A stretch of DNA of 64,000 nt, from the NCBI RefSeq assembly GCF_026210795.1, contig NC_089430.1, positions 4,340,001 through 4,404,000 on the forward strand. The letters are read 5' to 3'. Source of the stretch: Rhizophagus irregularis. Lineage: Eukaryota > Glomeromycota > Glomeromycetes > Glomerales > Glomeraceae. The notes beneath the pieces were generated by a model that made no database searches, had not been told where the DNA came from, and saw only the letters and a program-made list of their open reading frames with translations. The translations under genes were made by a program, and so were the position numbers. Below, in pieces: positions 47,440 to 59,006 of this stretch (the first letter of the stretch is position 1; each line of letters starts with the position of its first letter).

Positions 47440-47740
47440 ATAAATAAAGAAGAAAGGGGAATAAAGAATAAACCAAAAAAAATATTTTTTTAAAAAGAGG
47501 GGTAACAAAGTTAGGAAAGTTAAAAAAAATTTTTTTTTAAAGGGAGGACGTCAAAGTTAGAAAAATAAAATTTTTTTTATAAAGAGGAAATAGAAATAGA
47601 AAGAAGAAATTTTTTTTTAAAGGAGTGACGAAAAAAAATTTTTTTTCAAAGGAAAGTGATGAAAAAAAAATTTTTTTAAAGTGAGATACGAAAAAAAAAA
47701 ATATTTTTAAAAGGGGGTGACGAAGAAAGAAGAAAATTTT
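47440..47740. repeat. Purine-rich low-complexity repeats
   Basis: Degenerate units made of A-run/T-run blocks (AAAAAATTTTTTTT) separated by AAGGGAGGA-CG or AAAGAGGA spacers. No gene. Confidence 0.6.
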
Positions 47741-48960
47741 AGAAAAAATAACAAAAATAAGACAAGAGAAAGAGAAAGGAAAGGAAAGACAGAAAGGAAG
47801 ATTGGAGGTTTATATAAAAAACAAAAAACGTATCATAACAAAACAATAAACAATCATGTGATCTCGTGTTATGATACGGAATTTTTGTAAGATTATCTTC
47901 TAAAAATATTAAGTTTAAAAATTCCGTATACATTCCGCATGATTAATTTTTTCCGTATACATTTCTTATACATTAGTTTTTTTAAAAAATGTTCAAAAAT
48001 GAATTGCTTATTAAATATATGGAATTTGTATACAGAATCTATAGAAACGTACATAAAATGTATACAAAATGTATCCTTTCCGTATACATATAATGGAAAG
48101 CGCTGAATGTATAGTACTACCCTGAATATTAAAGGCTGCAACGCCTGTTGAAGCAAGTACAATGCTACTTTCTTGCAACCTTTCCCGAATGATATTTATT
48201 AGGTAAGATTTGCTGGTTCCAGCAGTACCCATAATAATAATTCGCAAAGGTTCTACATTTTCATTTGAAGTTGAAGCAATGTAATGTTTTTCGATTCTTT
48301 CAAATATTATCCTTTGTTTATCATTTAGAGTTTTACTGCTAAATTATTCCTGACTTGAATTGCATCACTGTCACCAATTACCACTGAATGAAACTTTCTG
48401 CTTCTTCAAATTCAGGAAATCGTGACCAACTTTCACCAACCCAGTCATGATTTATGTCAATATCACGGTTACCTAAAGAATCGGTAAAATTGTTGTTTCG
48501 TCTCTTTGGCATCATTTCGGACAGTACCATCCAATCAGCTTGAGGTTCATTCTCTTCTTGTGCAATGTTATCGGTATCATCATCTAAATCATTACTATCC
48601 ATTTCCTCAAGATTATCCACTGCAGATCCAATTTAGTCACTAGGATCACTGTTGATTTTTGAAAGATGCCGGTTATATAAGTCTATTCACGAAAGTGTAT
48701 CATTCTCTGTAAGGCTAAGGATACCTCTATAGCGAACATATAAGAGAACTTTTATACGACAAAAGTCTTCCAACTGAGGACCATTTTTGATTGGAGATTG
48801 TCACGGCCAGACACGTATTACGTTTTCTTTACTGCATTTTACCTATTTTCCTTTCACTACCTTGTATTCCAGGTATAACCTAAACAATGACAAGTCACTT
48901 AGTTCAGTAGGTTGACTACAATATCTTTGCAGAGGTGAGGGATCTGTTTTTTTAGTTTCA

Positions 48961-49779
48961 TTGTTCTCATTATTTATATTACATTCGTAACTGCTAGTAT
49001 ATACTGTAAAAAAATCTTCTCATATAAATAAATTACCTTTTTATACTGTATATTAATTAAAGAGACAGTATTCTTTTTATTCTTTATTACTAGTTTTTAC
49101 ATCTTAAAAAAATCAAGTTTGATATTTTTGAAATAAAATACTTATAACATGGCCACCTCTATGACAGTAGTCTGTTTAATTAAGCAAGACACATCAGGAT
49201 ATGTTTTTTTTTGATTTACATAAAATTAAAAACTTTTGCGAAATCTGTGATCGTTATATTGTACCAAATTCTTGGATAAACTAGTAGTATTTTTACATTA
49301 CCATCCTGCTATTTTAAGATTTAACCATAAAAAACTAAAATAAAATTTTTAAAATGATAAAATACAATAAAATTACATATCTTCATATGTCAAATAAAAT
49401 ATAATATGAAAATACAAATAATTAAATCTGTGTAACTTAGTTCACATGATGTTAAACTAATAAATAATAATACATACTGCAAAAAAATTTTTCCCATATA
49501 CTGTAAATAAACAAGTAAATATTAAATATAGCAGTGAGCTTGGTTTTTTGCAATTTTTCTTAAAAATAATACATTTAATCTATATAGGAATATGGGAAAA
49601 TGCACAATTCCATATCACAAAATGCATTATTTTCATGATTTGACCATAATTTACACTGAATTTATATTGATTTGATCATAGAACTTGCATAATTTGAGCA
49701 TAAAATTGGTCAATGAATTTACTACTTAAATTACAATCATTAATATTAGTTAATAGCCAATAATAAATTAATTTTTATC
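48961..49779. other. Dispersed-repeat region
   Basis: 49000-49450 is another copy of the repeat seen at 39546-40080. 49560-49700 is related to the GATACGG-type sequence at 46690-46830. No gene. Confidence 0.45.
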
Positions 49780-52425
49780 ATCTAAAATAACCAATAAGTA
49801 CAACATGCGTTATCGCCATTCGAACTCAACGTTTACTTATTAAAATTTATCAAAAATCTTCACATTCTTATAAATCTTTGGTTAATTTTTATAATAATAC
49901 TCCTTTTTATGTAGTTACTAAACCTTTGCATTCTCTTAGGCATATAGCTTATGAATATTTTTTAAATTTAGAAAAAATACCTTTAAATATTATTACCCCT
50001 GATTCTATTGATTCGTCATCTTTTATTAAAGAAAAAGGAAAAAATTTTTTATCACAAATTTACGCACACATTGATTCAGCTTTACTCTGTCATAAGAATA
50101 TCAAAAAAGAGTTAAAGTCCATCGCTTTAAAATTAGATAATGAAACATTATTGACTTTTTATACAGATGGTTCAGTCAAACATATAGGAACCTCCAGATG
50201 CTCCAGTGGATATGGCTGGATTCAGTGTCAACCTAATACACCAAAACTTTCTTTCCATGGCTCTACGATTTTTTTCCCATCGTCTACAAAAAGTGAAGCG
50301 ATGGCCATACTTGCGGCTATAATTGTCGTACCTTTCAATAGTCATTTGAACATTTATACCGATTCCGCTAATTGTATTACAACTTTCAACAAATTTTTAT
50401 TATCTCCTATTTTAAATTCACGACAAAAATTGAAACAAAAGAATTTTTTGATCTGGGATTTAATTTTTTATTTAATTAATATCAAAAATTTATTGGTCAC
50501 TCTACATAAACTGAAGTCAAAGGACATAGTGACAACTTGTTGAATAACAAAGCTAACGAACTAGCAAATGCTGGCGCTCATATCAAAGATCCCATTATTG
50601 TTAATCACAAATTTTTTCATCAAAATAGTCTAGGTCTGATTACCTGGAATAATATATTTGTAATAGATAGAAATGTACAAAAATGGTCAGATACGGTTAT
50701 CCAACCTACAATTTTTAATTCAATGATTAACAATTCCAAACTCAAACTAATTGAACAATCGTTAACAGATGATGATATAGATTGGAACTTCACCCATGAA
50801 TGGATCAACAGTAACCCTCTAGGCACACCTTGTAGTGCTAAATTATCAAAAATACAAGGTAATAAAATGAAAAAATGCAATTTTACACACCCTACCAATG
50901 ACATACAACAAAGAAATTACCTTCGCTTATATCCCCGAGTTATAATCCCTTGTGTGAAATGCAACGCTGTAAAAGACAATAATGAACATATAGGCCTTTG
51001 TACAGCTCATACTACAACTATACAACAAATTATTTCTAATGCATCTGACACATTATATGAACTATTGATGAATGACGATGCTGAACGCAATTTGACTTTA
51101 AAAATCACTATTAATAACTCAAAAATTTTCAACACAAATTTGGATCCTTTTTTATTAAAGAGTCACCCTTTTTATTTACTTATTCAGAGACCTCACTGAT
51201 ATATTTCATAATTATATATCAAAAAAGAAAATTCGTTTTGATTTATTCATTAAATTTATGAATATCATTATGGAGAATATTGATACAAATATTTGGAATC
51301 ACCGTAACGCTGCGGGATCGCAGCCTCACACAGGTCGAAAAGTGAAAAATCAGGCATCAATCAGGCACCAATCGGTCACCAATCAGATACCTGATTGGTG
51401 ACCGATTGGTGCCTGATTGGCATTTTTGCCAAATACCGTCACCAATCAGGCAGTTTGCTAACTTTTGATCTAGTAATCAGAAAAAAATGAAATATAGCTC
51501 ATTGGAATCGTCTCAACAAGACGAATCTAATGGTAGTAAAATCGCATCTCTAGGATTAATAGTTAATAAAAAATTAAATAAAATATAAATGATACATTTT
51601 TATTTTATATTTTACTAAATTTCTCATCAAGTATTAATCCTAGAAATGCGATTTTATTACCATTAGATTCGTCTTGCTGAGGCGATTCCAATGAGCTATA
51701 TTTCATTCTTTTCTGATCACTGGATCAAAAGTTAGCAAACTGCCTGATTGGTGACGGTATTTGGCGAAAATGCCAATCAGGCACCAATCGGTCACCAATC
51801 AGTCACCAATCAGCTACCTGATTGGTGACCGATTGGTGCCTGATTTTTCACTTTTTGACCTGTGTCAATATTAACAAACAAAAAAAGAAATATTACAGAC
51901 AACATCACAATCTACATTATAACCGTCTGAATTTGAATAAGGACGATAATTGACATAGGAACATTCATTGTGTTTATTTTAATCAAAATCACTCCACCCC
52001 TTATAGCCATAGCGGTGGGTTCTCTGATAATGACGCACACATTATTAGGTGGACGTCGAGTAATTTTTTACATTCAGGTTCTTGGGAATCTCATAGAGAT
52101 CGAATTTGGTTTGATAAAATAGATTTATTTGAAAATTTTTATTATAATGTTATAAAATATAATATAGATATATACTAGATAGTATTTTTATGTTTTTCTT
52201 AGTTTTTTTATTTCTTTCCATGTTGGCGGGGGAGTTCTGGGGTTGATCTTGGATCAGGTCCGTTTCTCTCCTCTTCAAGGTCAGGAGTCATCATCTGTCT
52301 GGTTTACTAGCTTGCGGTTTGGTTCGTAGTGTTCGAATTATTTTCACGGCAGTATTATTTGTATATTTATTGTTGTTCTGATAATTTGTACTACGACTTA
52401 GCATATTCTGAAACATAAAAATAAA
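49780..52425 (+). pseudogene. 5'-truncated LINE: RNase H and zinc-finger end of ORF2
   Basis: The open part starts inside a protein (IAIRTQRLLIKIYQKSS) at about 49800. An RNase H domain follows, with FYTDGSVKH, the SEAMAIL glutamate and YTDSANC, and then, after a frameshift near 50460-50510, VKGHSDNLLNNKANELANAG. Further on is CVKCNAVKDNNEHIGLC, a C-x2-C...H-x4-C zinc finger typical of LINE ORF2 C-termini. The frame is broken at 51199 but protein-like sequence continues (KKKIRFDLFIKFMNII; after the MITE, KKKYYRQHHNLHYNRLN and SGSWESHRDRIWFDK). The 3' end near 52425 is ATAAAAATAAAAAAA. No reverse transcriptase domain remains. Confidence 0.85.
51329..51864. mobile_element. CACTA-like MITE inserted in the LINE (536 bp)
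   Basis: It starts CACAGGTCGAAAAGTGAAAA and ends TTTTCACTTTTTGACCTGTG, and it is almost fully palindromic, with arms of about 230 bp around an AT-rich centre near 51590. TCA flanks both ends (51326-51328 and 51865-51867). CAC-starting ends with a 3-bp target duplication fit the CACTA (CMC) superfamily. The arms contain tandem ACCAATC(A/G)G motifs. Confidence 0.8.
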
Positions 52426-52559
52426 AAAATTACCACATAAGTAATACCAAAGTTAATTTTCATAAGATTTTGTTTTTTTGTAGCTGTCTTAATAGAAACT
52501 TCATTTATATGTTATTTACATGTTCCAATTAAATTAACATTCTTATATTTCTTTTTTTT

Positions 52560-52970
52560 GTTTTTTTAGGTCGTTTGACTCTGAATGAACCTGGACTTAT
52601 AGATATATTTGGTTGTAATAGGTGGTTTTGATAAGGAAGGGAATTTTCATCATATATTTGTATTTTGTTTATTTTTTATTTAATTTAATAAGTAATTTAT
52701 GTAAATACAACTATAATAAACTTTAGTATAAATAGTAAATTCAGTTGCCAAATCGTATAAATTTCATGATAAAATAAGTGATTAAATCATGTAAATTCCA
52801 TACGAATCCCATGCAAATTCCGTATCCAAACCATATTTTTAGTGATACAGAATTGTGCATTTTTCCGTATCCTTTCAACGGACTATCATGATTCGTTATT
52901 TCTAAGGAAAAAAATCGTATAAGAACTTTATAAAAAACGTATCCAATTTATACCGGTCAGTGTCTTGCTT
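52560..52970 (+). repeat. Inverted copy of the 46625-47010 block
   Basis: After a TTTTTTTAG acceptor it encodes LNEPGLIDIFGCNRWF and a stop, matching the minus-strand exon at about 46958-47010, followed by the homologous AT-rich 3' stretch. It is probably the terminal exon and 3' UTR of a gene carried by the repeat. Confidence 0.6.
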
Positions 52971-54467
52971 AATTAGAAAACTACTTTCATAGAGGTGGTC
53001 ATGTTATTAAGTATTTTATTTCAAAAATAGTATCAAACTTGATTTTTTTTAAGAATGTCAAACTAGTGATAAAGAATAAAAAGAATACTTCCCATATAAA
53101 TAAATTACCTTTATATGTATATATTAAATAAAGAGGAAGATTTTTTACAGTATATATATTATTTATTATTATTTTTATAACTAACCAAAACGTAGTTTAA
53201 CATATGAAGTTATGCAAATTTTATTTTATTGTATTTTATCATTTTAAAAATTTTACATTTTTTTTTATCTTAGTTTCTTATGATTAGTAAATCTCAAAAT
53301 AGTAGGATCATGGTAATAATGTATCAATAAAAATAATTTTAATTAATGATAGTATTTTTATAAAATAAAAACTCAATTTTAAAAAAAAAATAACAATTAA
53401 ATAAAAATTTGGTACAACGATCACAGATTTCAAAAATTTTATGTAAAATCAAAAAAAATATCCCGATGTGTCTTGCTTAATGTTAATAAAACAAACTACT
53501 GTCAAAGAGGTGGTCATGTTATAAGTATTTTATTTGAAAAATATCAAACTTAATTTTTTTAAGAATGTAAAAACTAGCGATAAAGAATAAAAAGAACACT
53601 TCTTTATTTAATATATATATAAAGGTAATTTATTTATATGAGAAGATTTTTTATAGTATATATTATTATTCATTATCAGTTATTATTATATATTTGTAAA
53701 TAATAAAAATTAAACCATAATTTTGACATGTGAAGTTGCACAGATTTTATTTGTAATTTCATATTATATTTTTATAACTAAACCAAAATGCAGTTTGGCA
53801 TATGAAGTTATGCAACTTTTATTTTATTATATTTATCATTTTAAAAAGTTTATTTAGTTTTTTATGATTAAATCTCAAAATAGCAGGATGGTAATGTATC
53901 AAAAAATTTATGAGTTTTTTTTTGTTAAATAAAAAAATTATTAATTCGAGATCTGATTATAAATCAGTAAAAATTACTATCAAAAAATGGGGCGAGGTTT
54001 TGTATGAAATTATTTAATTGGCATTTTTATGGGTAAGGTAGTATCATTTCCCTTCCGATAAAAATTAAAAAATGACTTGTCTTTTGTGTTCTTATTATTT
54101 ACGAATTTTTACATCCGGATCACGAATTAATTTAAAAAAAAAAATATCCAAAATTTGGTATGATATCACGGATTTCGTATGTAAATAAAGAAAAAAACAT
54201 ATCCTGATGCTCTAATTTAAAGTGCATTATAAGTGGCACAGGTCAAAATTTTACTCTTGTTGATAAAGGCACATGATTCCCTATAATGATACAAATAAAA
54301 TCCATTGGATATTTTTTTTTTTACAATATATCATCAGGAAATTTTTTTATATGTAAAAAATATGCAATATTTTGTACATGAAAAACTTGATTTGCATACC
54401 CTGAAAATGCACATTAATTGCAAATTTAATATATATAATGTATTTTTCATACAATATATTGTAAAAA

Positions 54468-57176
54468 GAAGGGGATGATGAGGGGGAACTCTTTCTGACG
54501 ATCATTCTGCCCAAAATTTTTAGCAGAAGGAAAAACGTCTTTTACGAGTCTTTTTATTAATAAAACCCAAATAAAAAACCTCAAAAATGGAGTCAGCATA
54601 CAAATTTACAGAATATAGATATAGGTTTCTAAAAGAAACAAAAAATTTTTCTAGTGCGAACTCACGAACTACGGTAAAAGGCCAAGAAAGAGCACGAAGA
54701 GATTTTAGTTTCAGTAAAACAGAACAAAACCTCCTGGAGTCAATACAGAACGACGCTGTACGCAGAAAAGAGACTATACAAGAAATAGTTTTAAAGTGTT
54801 CAGCAACTTCTTTCGATATCTATACAGATGAAATAAAAAGACTCTCATGGGAAAATTCAAAGTTGTGAGAAGAACTGCGGAGGAAAGATCACATGATGGA
54901 CAAGAAAGAGAAGTTGGAGAAAACACAAGAATGAATAATATCGCAGAAAAATGAACAAATAAGGAAATTTTCGCAAAAAGTAGAGAAAACGAGATCAGAA
55001 CTAAAAAAGGTTAAAACTGGCGTCAACAAAGAATTTGATCAGCCGAACAAATCTAAAAAAGGAAGATCGACATCAAACAGGAGAAAACGGGAAGAAATTT
55101 TAGAGATACCAGTTTTACCTGAAAATACCAGTAATGATCAGCAGGCAAAGGAGGCACGTGACATATTTTTCTACGATATACCAAAATATTGGAACGAAGA
55201 TGACGTAAGAACAAATCTAATGAAGATAGGAATGGTTTATAGACTGCAAATCCGAGGATAATACAAATACAAAACCATTAAGGCAAAAATCGCGCTGAAT
55301 AAAAATTTTGAAAAAACGTTCGTGGATGGACATTTCGGTATTTGTATTAGCAAAAACTTTATCAGATGGTACGACGCAAAATTAGATTTGAAAGGACGAC
55401 AAGAGCGGGATCAATGGCAGACTGTGAGAGACCTAACTAATGAGGAAATGGAATCCATAAAAAAGGGAAATACATACGACTTCACGAAAAAACTGCAACA
55501 AACTTCCAAAATGGCGTTCATTAAAATTATCAAAATCACACAAAACTGGAAAGTGATTGGGTATTTCAAGAACCTCAAAGAAATGGAAGAAGCAGTGGAG
55601 GATTCGTGTACACAAGGAGATATCAATAGAGTTTGGCTTGTGAGAAACAAGAAGACGATATATAAAGACGGTGATGCAAAGACAAAGGCGACGACGAAAG
55701 CACAAGAGAAGAAGTTCAAAGAAAAGGTTACTGCTACGGAAAATAGGATGAGTTCTCCTATACGGCTGGCAAGTGAACCGAAGACACCTATTACACCACC
55801 GGAGAGAATTTATAGAGAATTAGGGAACTTTGCCTCATGAAAAGAAAGCTTACAACATCCATCAAAAGCGGAACAGCCCTCAAGGACTAGTAAGACGCCA
55901 GACGAAAATGAAGTTGTCGAGATGATCAAAAACTGGAGAGTAGGAGAAGAGAACACTCTAGATCAAAAGGACACTTCAGAAAATAAGGGGCAACAACTGA
56001 AGAAAGATAACGTAGTGCCTGAAGAAGTGGTTGAAATCATAAAAGATTACAGAACAACCAATAAAATCAAATATGTTCAGTATCAAGAATCAACCCACGA
56101 TGGAAGCTTGGTGGATAAGCTGAAGGAAGTGAAGGAAATCTTCAATCAAACGTCCAATAAAATGGAATGGGAAAAAATTAATGTTGAGGCCGTAGACGAA
56201 TTACGCAAGGAGCACGGGATAAGGAATTGGAACGAAGCAAAGAATTGGGCCTTGGAAAAAAACAATTTTTTCCGTTTAGGACAAAAGATTATAAGTTTAG
56301 CAAAAAAATCAAAAATATTCGAAGAATATACCACCCTAAACGATAATTTCAAACAAAGATTGGAGAACAAAAATCGCTACTGAGATGAAAAGAAGATTGG
56401 CGAAAAAAGTCCAATATTAGAATCGCTGAGTAAATGGAGTGACATAGAGGATGAAGAGGAGAGGAATAAGGCTTTCAAGGCATTTTATTTAGAAAAAAGG
56501 CAAAGAGAGCTGATCCAATCCCCTTCCGTGAAAGAAGACAATGAAGAAAATGAAGAAGCAGAAGAAGAAGAAGAAGAATTAGAACCCGAGACATCACCAT
56601 CAAAGAAGAACGGTGGAAAGAAAAAGAAGAAGAAGAAGAACAACAAGAAGTGAAGAGTGAAGAGCGAAGGAAGAACTTTTTTAATCGAAGTCACGTGATA
56701 CATGTCGAAAATTTTCCAATAACAAAAATAACAAAAGTTCTTTCCTTTTTACTTTAGTTTTAGTTTAGTCTTAGTTTAGAATACTAACTTTTATTTTTTG
56801 TAGGTATAAGGGGGATTTGGTGGAATAAAATGTTTGGGTGTGAGACCGTTGGGGATCATCTTTTTGAAGCTGCACAAGGCAGACCTGGACACTATTACGC
56901 ATTTCACTTTTAATCCTACACTTTAAAAATTAGAATTCAAATAGTTAGGTTTCAAAAATTAAATAGTCTGTTTAGTTTTTAGTATATTTTATTATGACAG
57001 GTATTGTATTTATTTTATTATTTTTCTGTAATGTATTTTGTAATTTGTTCTGAACACTCTGTTATAGGGTTGACATGATGTATAAGCATGTTGGCTCTAC
57101 GTGTCTTGTAATTTAGGGTAGTTAATAGACCTTAATAAAGATGCATTACAGTTTAAAAAAAAAAAAAAAAAAAAAA
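54468..57176 (+). mobile_element. Poly(A)-tailed ORF1-only retroposon with 17-bp target duplication
   Basis: A 17-bp direct repeat ACAATATATTGTAAAAA flanks it (54451-54467 and 57177-57193). It ends with AATAAAG, about 20 nt and then a poly(A) tract of about 22. A single long frame (54587-56653) occupies most of it. Reverse transcriptase is absent, so it resembles half-LINE elements mobilised in trans. Confidence 0.8.
54587..56653 (+). pseudogene. Retroposon ORF1-like gene with five nonsense codons
   Basis: One 689-codon frame, with no indel, is interrupted by TGA at 54866, TGA at 54932, TAA at 55259, TGA at 55838 and TGA at 56381. It ends at TGA 56651-56653. The protein is charged: an N-terminal coiled-coil-like region, a basic linker (KKGRSTSNRRKREE), an RRM-like segment (IFFYDIPKYWNEDDVRTNL, then FIKIIKITQNWKVIGYFKN), a central Lys/Glu-rich part, and an acidic tail (EEAEEEEEELEPE) followed by a Lys run. 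The RRM-like fold is inferred from strand pattern and resembles ORF1 proteins of LINEs. The pieces are not translated as one protein unless the stops are bypassed. Confidence 0.7.
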
Positions 57177-57331
57177 ACAATATATTGTAAAAAAATGGGT
57201 TAATTTTTATATAAATTTGTACAAAGAATTATACGTATAATATTGTTAATTATATTGTATAAATTTTGAGAAATTTAACTATTTGTGCAATATTGAATAC
57301 CCTGAAAATTTTGGGATGATATATATATATA

Positions 57332-58651
57332 CAGTCCCCTCCCAAAAGTATCCGCCCAATAAAAAAAATGTATTTTTATTTATTATTTATTTAATATTTA
57401 ATACTTTGTAGGCCATCCTTGGCTTTCGATACATGCATTAATTCGTTTAGGCATACTTTCAATTAAATTAATATAAACTTCAGATGGAATTCTCCTCCAC
57501 TCTTCTTGTAAAGCCATTTCAAGTTCTCTAAGATTTTTTGGCCGTGTATGGCGTTTTCGTATTTTTTGTTCAAGTTCATTCCATAAATGTTCTATCGGAT
57601 TGAGATCTGGAGATTGAGAAGGCCAATTCGATAGAACTTTAATATTTTTTTCAGCAATCCAATTCTCTACATCTTTAGCACGATGCATGGGTGCATTATC
57701 GTCTTGAAATGCATACGGCCTTCTGTGAAATTGAGAATGAACCAATGGCAGCAAATGGTCATTTAAAATTTGAATATAATCAAAACGGTTCATTTTTCCA
57801 TCCACCTTAACCAATGGTCCTAGCCCTCTTCCTGAAAAACAGCCCCATACCATTATTCCACCACCCCCATGTTTAATTGAAGGAAACAAATTTTCAATAT
57901 TGAAACGTGCACCAGCTTCTCTCCAAACTCGGCAAGGTCCGTTACTTTGATAAAGAGTAAATCTTGATTCATCACTCCATATGACCGTTTTCCATTTTTG
58001 AACTGACCAATCTTGATGATTAATACACCATTGTAATCGTTTCACACGTTGTGATTCGTTTAAAAAAGGTTTGGATGCTGCAATGCGTGAATGAAGTCCC
58101 AATTGATGAAGGTTTTTTCTAATAGTTTTTTCAGAAACAATTTTATTTTGAGAATCTTGAAATTTTTGTTGAGTCTCGGCAAGAGTAAGACGATTATTCT
58201 CCTTTAAAATATTTCGTAATTGTTGCTGATCATTATCATTAAGTGCACGTGGGCGACCACTCCGCTTTTCACTAGTCCCATTTTGAGAAATTGCATAATG
58301 GTTTATCATATCGCGAACTGTAGATTTCGGAATTTTAAGAACATTACTAATTGTCAAACGATTTTTTCCAGCTTTACACATTCCAATAACTTGACCACGC
58401 TCAAAAGGTGTGAGTTCTCTTTCTCTTGGCATGAGTAAACTGTGTGAAAAAAAGCATGTGAAAATCGTTAAAAAGGGTAAATATTTATGTTTTATAGTTT
58501 CATCGCATGTTTATATAATAAATGATCTGCAATCACATGCAACGTAGCTATAATCAAATACTTTCGTTTAAAAAAAAATTGGATAAATTTATTATGCACA
58601 ATTTTGGAAAAATTACAAAAATCGAGGGCGAATACTTTTGAGAGGGGACTG
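57332..58651 (-). mobile_element. Intact Tc1/mariner transposon (1,320 bp)
   Basis: The terminal inverted repeats are CAGTCCCCTCCCAAAAGTAT on the left and, on the right, ATACTTTTGAGAGGGGACTG, with TA on both sides (57330-57331, 58652-58653). It contains one transposase gene that fills the element. The left arm of the large inverted repeat carries the same flank without the element, so the insertion followed the duplication. Confidence 0.95.
57398..58432 (-). CDS. Tc1-family transposase (344 aa)
   Basis: A DNA transposase that would cut and paste its own element at TA sites. The N-terminal region has two helix-turn-helix parts (TPFERGQVIGMCKAGKNRL, then LTLAETQQKF) with a GRPRAL hook between them. 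The catalytic DDE triad is visible: WSDESRF, FQDDNAPMH and DLNPIEHLW, with about 35 residues between the second Asp and the Glu. The GGGGIMVWGCFS segment typical of the family is present. The length of 344 aa is normal for Tc1 and no stop or frameshift interrupts it, so it may be active. The start ATG at 58432 gives MPRERELTPFERG, a usual Tc1 beginning. Confidence 0.95.
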   Translation of the reverse strand: MPRERELTPFERGQVIGMCKAGKNRLTISNVLKIPKSTVRDMINHYAISQNGTSEKRSGRPRALNDNDQQQLRNILKENNRLTLAETQQKFQDSQNKIVSEKTIRKNLHQLGLHSRIAASKPFLNESQRVKRLQWCINHQDWSVQKWKTVIWSDESRFTLYQSNGPCRVWREAGARFNIENLFPSIKHGGGGIMVWGCFSGRGLGPLVKVDGKMNRFDYIQILNDHLLPLVHSQFHRRPYAFQDDNAPMHRAKDVENWIAEKNIKVLSNWPSQSPDLNPIEHLWNELEQKIRKRHTRPKNLRELEMALQEEWRRIPSEVYINLIESMPKRINACIESQGWPTKY

Positions 58652-59006
58652 TATATGGATATGTATGGGTATGATATGGATAGGATATAGATATACTGTT
58701 AACCCTCTATATATAAAAATAGGATTTAATATTATTTTTTCGCATATGCCCTCAATTTTTATATAATAACTTGCCGATCTTTGCCAAATTTTCTAATTCT
58801 CGATTTGTGTACCTATTGTAACACTTTTAAAAACCATATAGCATGCCGTATTTTTGCCTGCTTTTCAATTTTATTTAGTATACCAAAAGGGTTTAGAATA
58901 TTGTTTTTGACTTTATATGGGGATGCGATATTTCGCAAGTGAAAAACAAACCCCATAAAAATATATAATTTTTTGTTTTTTTTTAATATATTTTATTTTA
59001 TTATTA

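Larger units (their letters stand above)
46600..48095 (-). mobile_element. Insertion in the helicase relic, with GTATACGG-rich end
   Basis: The helicase frame stops at about 48095 (after STIHSALSI) and resumes at about 46235, so everything between is inserted. The 46625-47010 part (CCCTATAAAAAAATTGGATACG onward) is matched in inverse orientation by 52560-52970. On the minus strand the conserved end of that block reads as a terminal exon with NEPELIDNFGCNRWF and a stop. The 48095 end is rich in GTATACGGAA repeats. I could not assign a superfamily. Confidence 0.5.
45195..48960 (-). pseudogene. Degenerate Helitron-type PIF1 helicase
   Basis: Minus-strand fragments occur in the order expected for a PIF1-type superfamily 1 helicase, as found in Helitrons. 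At about 48900-48620 is an upstream region with QPTELSDLSLFRLYLEYK; at 48620-48378 a linker ending EFEEAESFI; at 48247-48090 a Walker A region GTAGTSKS (the usual G before KS is Ser) with GVAAFNIQGSTIHSAL. At 46230-45734 is Walker B IIDEMSMVG with SDFGQLPPV; at about 45720-45500 NARIMLTANLWVATGIVNG; and at 45449-45195 the C-terminal DLGKKEFATGLPFVTIS region. Frameshifts and stops break it, and 46236-48095 is inserted sequence. No Rep/HUH domain is visible. Confidence 0.85.

Noticed and set aside
41908-56653. Both retroposon frames are 2,067 nt long, suggesting homology
   Set aside because: The proteins show no visible similarity in sequence, charge pattern or ends, and the tails differ; I treat the equal length as chance.
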